The notes: generated by a model not told the origin, from the sequence alone. Numbered from the stretch's first letter, positions 19,329 to 28,965 are shown. The stretch is 44,568 bases of DNA from Gemmatimonadota bacterium (GCA_002709665.1 PAQK01000067.1:1-44568); one strand, 5' to 3'. Numbers and translations: made by a program.

Positions 19329-19943
19329 ATGGGAAAGATTCTGGTAACGGGTTTTGAACCCTGGGGGGACTGGAAACGGAATCCATCGGGCGAGGTGGCT
19401 CGATCTTTGGAAGGACTCTCCTTAGGAGAGATGTCGGTTGTGACTGGAATTGTCCCTGTGGTCCACGGTGAGGATATCGAAAAGGTTGGACCATTGATCG
19501 AGGAGCATGAACCGGCTGCCGTACTTTCTCTTGGACTTGGGGGAGGCAATGGGTTGAATGTCGAACGGGTGGCTGTGAACGTGAAGGAGATTGTTTCGGG
19601 TGATGTGACGTTGGATTTTCCAGTTGTCGACGACGGTCCTGCAGCATATCTGGCAACGCTGCCTACCAGGAAGATGGTTGAGGATATTACAGGCCAGGGT
19701 GTCCCGGCAAGTCTCTCGTACTCGGCTGGGACCTTTCTGTGCAACCATTTGATGTATAATGTCTTACATTATATCGAATCTGGAAATCTGAGTGCAATCG
19801 CAGGATTTATTCACATCCCGCCAATGCCGGAGCAGGTCGCGAGCACAGGCAGGGGCAGTATGACTGCAGATACGGTCCGAAAGGGTATTGTAGCAGCCCT
19901 GGAGAGGATTGTAGCACAATTGAGGAATACTTCCTTGTTCTGA
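19329..19943 (+). CDS. Pyroglutamyl-peptidase I-like (peptidase C15)
   Basis: MGKILVTGFEPWGDWKRNPS, AGTFLCNHLMYNVLHY and FIHIPPMPEQV motifs. Confidence 0.88.
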   Translation: MGKILVTGFEPWGDWKRNPSGEVARSLEGLSLGEMSVVTGIVPVVHGEDIEKVGPLIEEHEPAAVLSLGLGGGNGLNVERVAVNVKEIVSGDVTLDFPVVDDGPAAYLATLPTRKMVEDITGQGVPASLSYSAGTFLCNHLMYNVLHYIESGNLSAIAGFIHIPPMPEQVASTGRGSMTADTVRKGIVAALERIVAQLRNTSLF

Positions 19944-20072
19944 TTGTTTATATTTATCGATGTATGCTGTTGATGCCCTGATGAAAGTCCTAGACGCCGT
20001 TAGAATGATTGTAGTGTATGGTTGGCACGTTGCCGGGAATTTATGACCGCCTTATTCGAAGGGGGACAGAGT

Positions 20073-20693
20073 ATGAGATGGATGATATGGCTTCTGGCTG
20101 CCGCCTTATCGGTCGTGGCTTCACCGGCGCTGGCTGATATTCCAGAGATTCCTGAAGACGAGAATTCCGATACGGTCGGACTGCCCGTGAATCCGATTCG
20201 TGCGGGCAACCTTGAGGTGATGCCGATCATGTCGGTGAGACTTTCTGCAGGCGGAATGGTTTATAGAGCAGGATTTTCGGTGGGATACTTCATTACGAAT
20301 GCGCACCAGTTTGGCGGTTCGTTTGTCATGGGAAACAGGGTCTGGGATCGGACGAATCGCCGCGAAGTCCAGCCATTGGGTCAAACCGCTCCGATAACAA
20401 GTGGAAACCTGCTGTTCGTGGATGAAGGCTTTGGTTCCTCGCTCACTGGATTCTATCGGCTCAATCTGCCAATCAAGATCCAGAAGAGAACCTATCCCTT
20501 CCTCGAGGTGTTTGCAGGGAGAGACTTTGGGTGGGGCGATGTGAGAGAGATGGGTGCAGGCGCGGGCGTGAGGAAGTTCGTCGGAAGGCGTACGGCAGTC
20601 ACCTCCCAATACGCCTTCACCGCGATGTTCGCTGACGGGCAGCACGTGACGAGGCACGTTGTGACGGCCGGGGTGTCCTTGTATTTCAACTGA
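20073..20693 (+). CDS. Secreted / outer-membrane beta-barrel-like protein
   Basis: Signal peptide MRWMIWLLAAALSVVASPALA, then alternating beta-rich sequence ending in VTAGVSLYFN. Confidence 0.6.
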   Translation: MRWMIWLLAAALSVVASPALADIPEIPEDENSDTVGLPVNPIRAGNLEVMPIMSVRLSAGGMVYRAGFSVGYFITNAHQFGGSFVMGNRVWDRTNRREVQPLGQTAPITSGNLLFVDEGFGSSLTGFYRLNLPIKIQKRTYPFLEVFAGRDFGWGDVREMGAGAGVRKFVGRRTAVTSQYAFTAMFADGQHVTRHVVTAGVSLYFN

Positions 20694-20719
20694 GATTAGG
20701 ACACAGGCTTAAAAACTTT

Positions 20720-20755
20720 GCCCGGTTTTGAGAGTTACTCGAACCGGGCATTTTA
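20720..20755 (+). terminator. Rho-independent terminator
   Basis: GCCCGGTT...AACCGGGC followed by ATTTTACTTTT. Confidence 0.8.
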
Positions 20756-20793
20756 CTTTTCGGTCAGGACTGATTCGACTGGTTGGAACCCGG

Positions 20794-20822
20794 TTGTTCA
20801 CTATAAATCTTTTGTCTATATT
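20794..20822 (+). promoter_or_regulatory. Sigma70-like promoter (TTGTTC-N17-TATATT)
   Basis: TTGTTC 20794-20799, 17-nt spacer, TATATT 20817-20822, upstream of the SDR-led gene cluster. Confidence 0.45.
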
Positions 20823-20895
20823 GGGGGTTCTCAGTAGATGCAGGGGCGGGCATATTGCTAGGTATGCTAATACGATCGCTAACAAGGAGGAAGCC

Positions 20896-21681
20896 TTGAA
20901 TTTGTTCTCACTTAATGGACGGGTGGCACTTGTGACCGGGGCCGGAAGGGGTATCGGCCGAGGGATCGCGGAGGGTCTCGCAGGCCACGGTGCAACAGTT
21001 GTGTGCGCCGCTCGAACACGCTCTCAGCTCGATGAGGCGGTGGAAACGATCACGGCGCGAGATGGCATTGCCGTTGCCATTGAGATGGACATGTCTGATC
21101 TGGCCTCGGTCAGGTCCGCCGTGGATGAGACGATCGAGCGCTTTGGGCAAATCGACATTCTGGTGAACAATGCAGGGATGAATATCCGCGAGCCGATCGA
21201 GGATGTGACCGAAGACCACTATGATCAGATCATGGCTGTAAATTTGAAAGGTCTTTACTTCCTGTCTCAGGAGGTATTCGTGCATATGAAATCCAGGAAA
21301 AAGGGGAAAGTGATCAACATTGGTTCACTGACCACCGGGATCTCGTTGCACAGTGTGTCCGTTTATACGGCCACAAAAGGCGCCGTTGGACAACTGACAA
21401 AGGCTCAAGCACTGGAAATGGGACCGCACAATATTCAGTCCAACGCGATTTGCCCTGGTTTTATCTTAACGCCATTGACAGAGAAGCTGTGGTCCGATCC
21501 GACCCTGCAGGAGTGGGGCAATCGGAGGACCCCGGCGGGTCGATTGGGCGTTCCGGGAGATCTGGTGGGAACGGCTGTTTACCTGGCGTCATCTGCGTCC
21601 GATTTCGTGACGGGTCAGGAGATTTACGTCGACGGTGGATTCATGGCTGGTGAGAGCTGGCCAATTCCGCCTCCAAAGTAG
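20896..21681 (+). CDS. SDR-family oxidoreductase (gluconate 5-dehydrogenase-like)
   Basis: AAGGAGG then TTG start; ALVTGAGRGIGRGIAEGLAGHG, NNAGMN, SVYTATKGAVGQLTKA. The 20728 start in the track is too far upstream. Confidence 0.85.
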   Translation: MNLFSLNGRVALVTGAGRGIGRGIAEGLAGHGATVVCAARTRSQLDEAVETITARDGIAVAIEMDMSDLASVRSAVDETIERFGQIDILVNNAGMNIREPIEDVTEDHYDQIMAVNLKGLYFLSQEVFVHMKSRKKGKVINIGSLTTGISLHSVSVYTATKGAVGQLTKAQALEMGPHNIQSNAICPGFILTPLTEKLWSDPTLQEWGNRRTPAGRLGVPGDLVGTAVYLASSASDFVTGQEIYVDGGFMAGESWPIPPPK

Positions 21682-21695
21682 AGAACTTGAGGAAG

Positions 21696-22688
21696 ATGAT
21701 GAGTTACGATGTTGTGGTTGGGGACTATTATGGTGAGCAGATCTACAGACTTGGAGACGGTGATACCTCAGTTCGAATTCTGCCCGGTCTGGGGTTCAAT
21801 TGCCTGGGGTTCGAGACCAGCGGAGTGGAACTGATTTACGGGCCACCGGATTTGTCGGCATTGAAGGAGAGGCCCAGTGGCTTCGGTATCCCAATCCTGT
21901 TTCCTTTCCCGAATCGGATCGAAAAAGGCCAGTTTACGTTCAACGGGACAAGTGTCCAACTCGATGTTCCAGACACTGCACCTCACTCTATTCACGGATT
22001 TGTACTCAATCGGAAATGGGAGGTTTTCGACAGCGGAGAATCTGAACGGGGTGGCGCCTGGGTGTCTGGGAGAATTCGGTCACAGGACTCCGCTGAGGTG
22101 ACGCGGCAGTGGCCGTTCCCATTTGAACTGACGGCGACTTACCGGTTAAAGGATGGGGTGTTGATGCTGGAGATAGAAGGAACTAACGTAGGCATACATA
22201 AGATGCCCGCTGGGCTGGGGACACACCCATACTTCCCTTTGCCGATGAAGAAGAATAGCAAAAGGGATGATTGCAGATTGAAAGTATCCGCCGATAGCTA
22301 CTGGCCCCTTCGAGAGGACTGCATTCCAACTGGTGAACGCACTGAAGTGAAGGGTAAATTCGACCTGCGTTCGCCAATGTCGATCGGCAGAGAGACCTTC
22401 GACGATGTGTGGACAGATGTCCTGAGCAAAGATGGCTGGAGTGATTGCGAATATGAGGACCCGTCGGCTGGGACACGTATACGCATCGAGGCGGATTCGA
22501 CTTTCAGGGAGTGGGTGACATATGCGCCATCGGACCAACCCGTCGTCTGTTTCGAGCCCTATACCTGCACGACGGATGCGGTGAATCTGGATACCAGGGA
22601 GATAGATGGTGGTCTGGTCAGTCTTGCTCCGGGAGAGTCTTTGGTAGGTAGTGTTCGCATCTCGCTCCTGGAAGGGACGGCTTCGTGA
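21696..22688 (+). CDS. Aldose 1-epimerase family protein
   Basis: LPGLGFNCLGFE, YGPPDLSALKERPSGFGIPILFPFPNRI, HSIHGFVLNRKW, GLGTHPYFPLP motifs. Confidence 0.85.
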   Translation: MMSYDVVVGDYYGEQIYRLGDGDTSVRILPGLGFNCLGFETSGVELIYGPPDLSALKERPSGFGIPILFPFPNRIEKGQFTFNGTSVQLDVPDTAPHSIHGFVLNRKWEVFDSGESERGGAWVSGRIRSQDSAEVTRQWPFPFELTATYRLKDGVLMLEIEGTNVGIHKMPAGLGTHPYFPLPMKKNSKRDDCRLKVSADSYWPLREDCIPTGERTEVKGKFDLRSPMSIGRETFDDVWTDVLSKDGWSDCEYEDPSAGTRIRIEADSTFREWVTYAPSDQPVVCFEPYTCTTDAVNLDTREIDGGLVSLAPGESLVGSVRISLLEGTAS

Positions 22689-23293
22689 ACACGGAGCGAC
22701 TCGAAAAACAGATCGGATTCCTGATTGAGGTCGACAAGCTCAAACAGGTGCTGAGGCAGTCATTTCTGACAGACGGTCAGAGAAGAGAAAATGACGCTGA
22801 GCATTCCTGGCACCTTGCGCTGATGGTGGTGATGCTTTCCGAGTATGCGAAGGAGACCGTTGATGTTCTCAAGGTGGTGAAAATGGTCCTGGTTCACGAC
22901 CTGGTCGAGATCGATGCAGGCGATACGTTCGCCTACGACGCATCGGGAAATGAGACAAAGGAAGAGCGGGAACAACAGGCGGCGGACCGAATTTTCAACC
23001 TGTTACCCGATGATTGGGCAGGAGAGGTCTTTGAACTTTGGAATGAGTTCGAGGCCCGAAGCACGGCCGAGGCCAAGTACGCGACGGCACTCGACCGATT
23101 CCAACCCATTTTGTTGAATTACCACGCCGGGGGAAGGACCTGGGTGAATCACGGGATCTCCAAGGAGCAGGTGATGGATCGTAACCGTCATATCGCGGAA
23201 GGTGCACCTGAGCTATGGACGTACGCCAAAGGTCTGATTGAAAAAGCCGTTCAGAAGAGGTACCTGAGGATTGATTCACCGGAGGATGGCTAG
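22685..23293 (+). CDS. HD-domain hydrolase (YfbR/5'-deoxynucleotidase-like)
   Basis: RRENDAEHSWHLALMVVMLSEYA, MVLVHDLVEIDAGDTFAYD motifs; GTGA overlap with the previous gene. Confidence 0.88.
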   Translation: MNTERLEKQIGFLIEVDKLKQVLRQSFLTDGQRRENDAEHSWHLALMVVMLSEYAKETVDVLKVVKMVLVHDLVEIDAGDTFAYDASGNETKEEREQQAADRIFNLLPDDWAGEVFELWNEFEARSTAEAKYATALDRFQPILLNYHAGGRTWVNHGISKEQVMDRNRHIAEGAPELWTYAKGLIEKAVQKRYLRIDSPEDG

Positions 23294-23457
23294 AAGATGG
23301 GGTTTTCTGGCCAAGTGACTCTTGTGGATGGGGGAGGAGGGGAGAATCTGGTTTGCCAATTCGCTTCAATAAGGATGACGGTGACGTTGCCTGGCGCGAC
23401 GGTCGAAGGTCCATCGTGGGCACGTTTGCGGCGTTGGCTTGAGTCTTGGAGGATCGG

Positions 23458-24228
23458 ATGCCACACCTGAATTTGATGGGGAGATACTATCGGCTCTTCC
23501 CACCAGAAAAATTCCTGGGCAGTGCGCAGGAGTCCTTGAGCATTGATCTGGCCGGCACAGCCTTCCTGGCAGTGGATGTCTATGGTCTTGGGTTCTCACC
23601 GGAGGACGGTGAGGCCCACGCGTATCCGACTATGAGTCTCGAGGCCAGTTTGGAGGCCGAGAGGGATATTGTCGTGAATCACATTCGTCCGGCAATGGAC
23701 GCTGCAAGGCGTATCGGAATACCCGTTGTATATGTCAACAATAGTGCGCCCAGAATTGGAATTAACGAGTCAGAAATGGGGAAACTGACGAAGCGATCGT
23801 GTGACCTGGAATGGGATGCCTGGGGCTCCGAGGATAATGTGGATCCAAGAGAGTATGTGTACGGCGATTCGCAGGCTGTGAAGTTTTCGAAGATTATGGA
23901 GCCGCATGCAGACGATTATTTCGTCCGCAAACATGCCTACAGCGGGTTCTTCCAGACGCGATTGGACGGACTTTTGAGGAACCTCGAAATCAAGACGTTG
24001 ATCTGTGTCGGGTTCGCGTTGGATATGTGTCTTCATTGTACCATGATCGATGCTATGAATCTGAATTATCAGGTGGTGCTTTTGCGTGACTGTGCAATGG
24101 CTGTGGAGTTACCTGATGAGGTCGAGGAATTGTCGTTCACAAAGCGAATGATCAAGTGGACGGAGTATGCCATCGGCCATTCTGCTACCTCCGAGAATTT
24201 TATTCGGGCGTGTGACGGGTTGGAATGA
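23458..24228 (+). CDS. Cysteine hydrolase / isochorismatase family protein
   Basis: FLAVDVYGLGF (Asp), VRKHAYSGFFQT (Lys), CVGFALDMCLHCTMIDA (Cys) triad context. Confidence 0.85.
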   Translation: MPHLNLMGRYYRLFPPEKFLGSAQESLSIDLAGTAFLAVDVYGLGFSPEDGEAHAYPTMSLEASLEAERDIVVNHIRPAMDAARRIGIPVVYVNNSAPRIGINESEMGKLTKRSCDLEWDAWGSEDNVDPREYVYGDSQAVKFSKIMEPHADDYFVRKHAYSGFFQTRLDGLLRNLEIKTLICVGFALDMCLHCTMIDAMNLNYQVVLLRDCAMAVELPDEVEELSFTKRMIKWTEYAIGHSATSENFIRACDGLE

Positions 24229-24259
24229 TCACCCTTTACAAGAGAGTGAGGAATCAAAA

Positions 24260-25210
24260 GTGAGTGATGATGATGCAACAGGTAGTGCTGTTGCATCTGG
24301 TGTTTGGCCGGTGATGGTGACACCCTTCACGGATGAAGGGGAGATCGATTGGGTTGGTCTGGATCATATGGTTGAGTGGTATGTTGCTTCGGGTGTAGCA
24401 GGGCTTTTCACAGTCTGTCTTTCGAGCGAGATGTATGCGCTTTCGCGGGAGGAAAAGCTGGCGCTGGCGGAAGGTGTCGTGAAGCGCGCCTCCGGGAGAA
24501 TCGGTGTGGTGGCGTCGGGTACTTTTGGAGACACCGTTGAGGCGAAAGCCGAGTTCGTGCTGGAGATGGTGGAGACTGGGGTGGATGCGGTGGTTTTGTT
24601 GGTCTGCCAAATGGCTGAGAAAGAGGAAAAGGATACGGATTGGAAGACGAAGGTGGAGGGCTTGTTGAATCTCACACACGATACGCCACTGGGATTGTAC
24701 GAATGTCCTTCGCCATACCACAGGGTTCTGGAGCCTCAGATGATGTCCTGGTTGGCAGGTACCGGCCGCTTTCATTACCACAAGGACGCCTGCCGTCGAT
24801 TGGACTGGATCGAGGAGAAGATTTCGGCCTCCCGAAATACTCCTCTGCAGTTTCTGAATGCACAGACCACCACCCTATTGGACTCCCTACGGATGGGAGC
24901 GGACGGGTTTACCGGGACGGCATCAAATTTCTTCCCATCTTTGCATGATTGGCTCTGCAGGAATTTCGACAACCCGTTGGCAGACGAACTTCAGCAGTTC
25001 TTGAATCTTGTGGATCCTTGCATAAGGCACAAGTACCCTGCCTCTGCCAGATATTTTCAGTCCCTGTTGGGAGTTGAGGTCGGAACCCACAGCCGGGTCA
25101 GGCCTGTGGAATTTGACGAAGATGATATGAAGGTGTTCTCGGCACTTAAGTCATCCGTTCAGGTTTGGCAATCTAAGCTGGGTATCGAGACCGCCGTCGA
25201 AGCTCTTTGA
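24260..25210 (+). CDS. Dihydrodipicolinate synthase (DapA)-family aldolase/lyase
   Basis: GVWPVMVTPFTDEGEIDW, LGLYECPSPYHR (Tyr), FHYHKDACRRLDWI (Schiff-base Lys). Confidence 0.87.
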   Translation: MSDDDATGSAVASGVWPVMVTPFTDEGEIDWVGLDHMVEWYVASGVAGLFTVCLSSEMYALSREEKLALAEGVVKRASGRIGVVASGTFGDTVEAKAEFVLEMVETGVDAVVLLVCQMAEKEEKDTDWKTKVEGLLNLTHDTPLGLYECPSPYHRVLEPQMMSWLAGTGRFHYHKDACRRLDWIEEKISASRNTPLQFLNAQTTTLLDSLRMGADGFTGTASNFFPSLHDWLCRNFDNPLADELQQFLNLVDPCIRHKYPASARYFQSLLGVEVGTHSRVRPVEFDEDDMKVFSALKSSVQVWQSKLGIETAVEAL

Positions 25211-25218
25211 GGAGATCT

Positions 25219-26355
25219 ATGAAGGTTACTTCGGTAAAAAGCAGAGTCCTCGCAATCCCGAATAATGAACCGTACTACTACAGCCAGGGCGTCGGTCAGG
25301 GCGTGAATTGTGTGCTGGTAGAGGTGGAGACGGACGAAGGGATTACCGGGATAGGAGAGGCATGCGGAGATCGATCCGCGGAGGCGATCGTGGAGGTGTT
25401 ACGGGCGGCGGCAAGGGCGATAGAGGGACATAGCCCGTTTGATATCGAAGCGTTCTTGCACCGGTTTTACCGACTGGGCAAGTGGGATGATATGCGCAGA
25501 TTCGCGAACCAGGCTGTTGCCGGGGTCGAGATGGCGCTGTGGGATATCGTCGGGAAGGCATGCGATCAACCCGTTCACAGGCTCTTTGGCGGGATGGTCA
25601 AGGAGCGGTCGAGCTGTTTTGCGTTCCTGCAGGGCAATGATCCGGATAAGCTCGCGGGAGACGCAAAGAAATGGCACGGCCAGGGTTTCGATGTGATCTA
25701 TGTGAAGGTCGGGCTGGGATATGACCGCGATCTGGCCTATTTTGCGGCTGTGCGTGAGGCGGTGGGCAAAGAAGCAAAGATCCGCGTAGATGCCAATCAG
25801 GCCTGGCAGGTGGGAGAAGCGATTCATACGCTGCAGGCCCTTGTCCCTTTTCAAATAGACTTTGCAGAGCAACCGGTACACTGGACGAATCTGGAGGGAA
25901 TGGCCAGGATTCGCGAGGCTGTGCCGATTCCCATTGCAATTGACCAGGGTTGCTTCACGGAGTTTGAAGCCCTTAGGGCGATCCAAACTCGAGCGGCTGA
26001 TGTGATTACCGTAGGGTTGCACGAAGCAGGAGGGATCTTAGGGCTGAAGAAGGTCGCAACAGTAGCTGCGGCAGGTGGGTTGCCCATTTGCCGGCACGGC
26101 GTAATGGGTGAGACCGGGATTACGACACTCGCGTCACTACAGGTCCTGGCAACGATTCAGAACCAGGTGGACGGTCATCAAGTGATGCACCAACTTCTGG
26201 AAAACGATACGATTCGACCAGGCCTGCTGACGTTTGACCAGGGACATCTCGATGTTCCGGATCGACCTGGGTTGGGCATAGAGCTTGACTTGGATATGGT
26301 TGACAGGTATGCGAAAAGATATGAGGAGCATGGTCCTTACCACAACATTGTCTGA
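25219..26355 (+). CDS. Mandelate racemase/muconate lactonizing enzyme family protein
   Basis: VEVETDEGITGIGEA, RVDANQAW, IDFAEQPV, IAIDQG and CRHGVMGETGI motifs. Confidence 0.9.
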   Translation: MKVTSVKSRVLAIPNNEPYYYSQGVGQGVNCVLVEVETDEGITGIGEACGDRSAEAIVEVLRAAARAIEGHSPFDIEAFLHRFYRLGKWDDMRRFANQAVAGVEMALWDIVGKACDQPVHRLFGGMVKERSSCFAFLQGNDPDKLAGDAKKWHGQGFDVIYVKVGLGYDRDLAYFAAVREAVGKEAKIRVDANQAWQVGEAIHTLQALVPFQIDFAEQPVHWTNLEGMARIREAVPIPIAIDQGCFTEFEALRAIQTRAADVITVGLHEAGGILGLKKVATVAAAGGLPICRHGVMGETGITTLASLQVLATIQNQVDGHQVMHQLLENDTIRPGLLTFDQGHLDVPDRPGLGIELDLDMVDRYAKRYEEHGPYHNIV

Positions 26356-26500
26356 GGAACATGTACAATCTGCCGGCGATGGCAAGTATCCGCTGGCGCC
26401 GGCGGATTTCACGGATTATTATCTGAAGGGTGTTTACAGTGGACGGCCATTTAGGTTGCACCAGGATAGATCCGGTCCGCTTTACATGCAGGGGTTATCG

Positions 26501-27105
26501 ATGAATAGCAATTTGATCATTGGGTGTCACTTGAGCCTGTTGGGTGCACTTCTGATGCTGGGTATTCAGTCTGCATAGGCAGGGGAAGAGTCCGAAGGAA
26601 AAAAGCCACATCCGGCCGCCCCAACCGATGTCCATCCCCTGATGGTGGGTACCCAGATCCCACCTGCAAATCTGAAGAGTTCCAATGGACAGCCATTCGA
26701 CCTGGGAGTGGCAATTGCCGACAAACCCACGGTGATGGTATTCTATCGTGGCCACTGGTGACCCCACTGCAACAGGCCGCTGGTCCAGCTGAAGGGCCTA
26801 AGTGGACAGCTTGTGGAGAGGGGGTATCAGATTCTTGGGATAAGCCCCGATTCCCCCAAAAACTGGTAGGCACAATTCAGAAGCACGGTCTCACATTTCC
26901 TCTTCTCTCCGATGAGGATTTGAGTACGTCCGGTTCGTTCGGAATCGTGTATCAGATGGAAGGACGACGGGCACTCCCGGTGCCGGCGTTAAATATTGTG
27001 GGTAAGGATGGACTGATAAACTTTAGTTACGTTCACCCAAACTACAGGGTGCGTTTGGATTCTGACGTCTTGCTCGCGGCTGTCAAGGTGGGTTTGAAAG
27101 AGTAG
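26501..27105 (+). pseudogene. Peroxiredoxin-like (AhpC/TSA superfamily) secreted protein with TGA at the peroxidatic Cys, plus a TAG and a -1 frameshift
   Basis: MNSNLIIGCHLSLLGALLMLGIQSA*AGEES...VMVFYRGHW(TGA 26759-26761)PHCNRPLVQLKGL...GYQILGISPDSPK, then a -1 shift at CCCCCAAAAAC (about 26853-26863), then LVGTIQKHGLTFPLLSDEDLSTSGSFGIVYQ. Confidence 0.75.
26774..26799 (+). promoter_or_regulatory. Bacterial-SECIS-like stem-loop downstream of the in-frame TGA
   Basis: AGGCC-GCU-[GGUCC]-AGC-(UGAAG)-GGCCU: 5-bp lower stem, 3-4 bp upper stem, GGUC apical loop starting 20 nt after the UGA. Confidence 0.4.
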
Positions 27106-27161
27106 GGATTTTGTCTCGATTCAGGGGCATCCAGGCCCAACAAAATTCTAGGAGGTGTGGC

Positions 27162-28817
27162 ATGGCAAAGGTATGGGAACCCGAACCTGAGTTGCTGGAA
27201 TCTCTGGATGCAGGTATTCCTGGAATTCTTGGCTCGCAGAAAGAAAACGGACAGTTTGGTACGGAGCCTTGGATTTCCACAGACCAGAACGTAATGTTCC
27301 CTCTGGCCGTGGCTTGGCATCTTGAAGGGAGTGTCTATCATCACAGTGACGAGGTGCTAGACGCAATCATCCGTGGTGGTTACGCGATGATCGAGGAGCA
27401 GGACGACGTTGGAATGGTAATATTCAGAAAGAAGGACCATTCCACCTGGGGGCAGATTTATCAGCCATGGGTTTACAGCCGTTGGATGAGGGCATATCAC
27501 CTGGTTGGAGAGGCGATGCCGGGTGATGCTCGAGACAAATGGAATGAAGGCCTCCTGCTTGGCTACGAAGGTATTTCGGAAAAGGCGATGCGCCACGTCC
27601 ATAATATTCCTGCACACCATTCGATGGGCCTGTATTGTGCTGCAGTGGTCTTCGAAAGGGACGAGTGGAAGCAGCAGTCAAAGGAGTTTATGGCCAGGGT
27701 GGTTGCGGAGCAGTCCCCCCACGGCTGGTGGCCTGAGCATAAGGGCCCGGTGGTTTCCTACAATTTTGTATATACCGAAGCGCTGGGTGTCTATTACGCT
27801 ATGTCCCGGGACGAGGATGTATTGGAGGCCCTGGAACGGGCGTCCAAGTATCACGCAAACTACACGTATCCTGATGGGAGCGGAGTGGAGACGGTAGACG
27901 GAAGGAATCCATACCACACGGGTGCCAGGCTGCGAAGTCCCGGTTTCAGCTTCTCGCCGATCGGCAGGGGCTATCTGGCGAAGCAGCACGCTCACCAGAG
28001 GAATTCAGGCAAACACTTCCAGGCCGATTATGCAGCCCACCTTTTGCTCTATGGAGAAGGTGGCGAGATTGAGGAGACTGCCGCGGGCAGAGACCGCCAC
28101 GTGTATCACATGGGGGAGGAGGCCCTGACGGTAAGACGCAAGCCCTGGTTCTGCTGCCTGTCCGCTTTCGTGTGTGAACTGCCTTCCAACCGTTGGGGAC
28201 AGGATCGACAAAACTTCGTGAGCGTTTTCCACGACAGGGTAGGGCTCATTCTAGGTGGCGGAAATACGAAATTGCAGCCGCTGTGGAGCAACTTTACCGT
28301 TGGCGATACGTCTCTGATGGCGCATACTCCCGGTGAATCGGACCCGGACTTCGGACCATTTGATGGGCTGATTCACGCTCCGGACAAGGTGAGTTACGTA
28401 GACAATGAGGACGCGCCTGGGCTGACATTCGAATACGGTGAAGAGAGATGTTCGATCACATTGACTCCCAAGAGCGACGACGAAATGAGCGTCGCCTGTG
28501 AGGTAACCTGCAATTCCGGGCTTGCGGTGGAGGGCCACGTTACGATTCTACCACATCTGGGTGAGACCATCAGTTTTTCATCAGGTGAGCGCCAGGAACT
28601 CGGGGAGAGTGGTTTTGAGATGTCAGGTGAGTCCTGGATCGAGCACGCCGGATGGCGGCTGTCGATACCCGAAGGTTCTAGGGTTGTCTGGCCTGCATTG
28701 CCGCACAATCCCTACCGGAAAGGTGGCGAGTCCTTTGCAGATGAAGGCAGAATCGTCGTAGTCTTGCCATTTTCAGAATCGACGGCTAAATACGAACTCT
28801 TGCTTGAAGTGCTGTGA
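27162..28817 (+). CDS. Uncharacterised protein, possible alpha/alpha-toroid glycan-active enzyme
   Basis: ATG 27162 after AGGAGG; 551 aa, Trp/His/Tyr-rich (STWGQIYQPWVYSRWMRAYHLVGEAM; RNSGKHFQADYAAHLLLYGEG). No family assigned with certainty. Confidence 0.65.
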   Translation: MAKVWEPEPELLESLDAGIPGILGSQKENGQFGTEPWISTDQNVMFPLAVAWHLEGSVYHHSDEVLDAIIRGGYAMIEEQDDVGMVIFRKKDHSTWGQIYQPWVYSRWMRAYHLVGEAMPGDARDKWNEGLLLGYEGISEKAMRHVHNIPAHHSMGLYCAAVVFERDEWKQQSKEFMARVVAEQSPHGWWPEHKGPVVSYNFVYTEALGVYYAMSRDEDVLEALERASKYHANYTYPDGSGVETVDGRNPYHTGARLRSPGFSFSPIGRGYLAKQHAHQRNSGKHFQADYAAHLLLYGEGGEIEETAAGRDRHVYHMGEEALTVRRKPWFCCLSAFVCELPSNRWGQDRQNFVSVFHDRVGLILGGGNTKLQPLWSNFTVGDTSLMAHTPGESDPDFGPFDGLIHAPDKVSYVDNEDAPGLTFEYGEERCSITLTPKSDDEMSVACEVTCNSGLAVEGHVTILPHLGETISFSSGERQELGESGFEMSGESWIEHAGWRLSIPEGSRVVWPALPHNPYRKGGESFADEGRIVVVLPFSESTAKYELLLEVL

Positions 28818-28877
28818 CCACAGGTATCGAGCATCTCTTGCACGTATTGACGCCAAATAATGTGAATAAGCCGCTAC

Positions 28878-28930
28878 TGAAAGGGGTTGATGTGTTCGAC
28901 GCGAGCATCCGATTCAACCCCTTTCTTTTC
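28878..28930 (+). terminator. Rho-independent terminator
   Basis: AAAGGGGTTGA...TCAACCCCTTT followed by CTTTTC. Confidence 0.78.
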
Positions 28931-28965
28931 GGGGGTGGTCGAACGCACTGGTTCTGGAGAAGGTG

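Noticed and set aside
26853-26863. Programmed -1 frameshift at CCCCCAAAAAC in the peroxiredoxin gene
   Set aside because: In the 0 frame (CCC AAA AAC) it does not form a canonical X-XXY-YYZ heptamer (only five A's), so a one-base loss or error is simpler.
26524-27105. ORF-track 193-aa protein as a real product
   Set aside because: Its N-terminal half (MSLEPVGCTSDAGYSVCIGRGR...) is an out-of-frame reading of the peroxiredoxin. Only the part after about 26863 is in the true frame.
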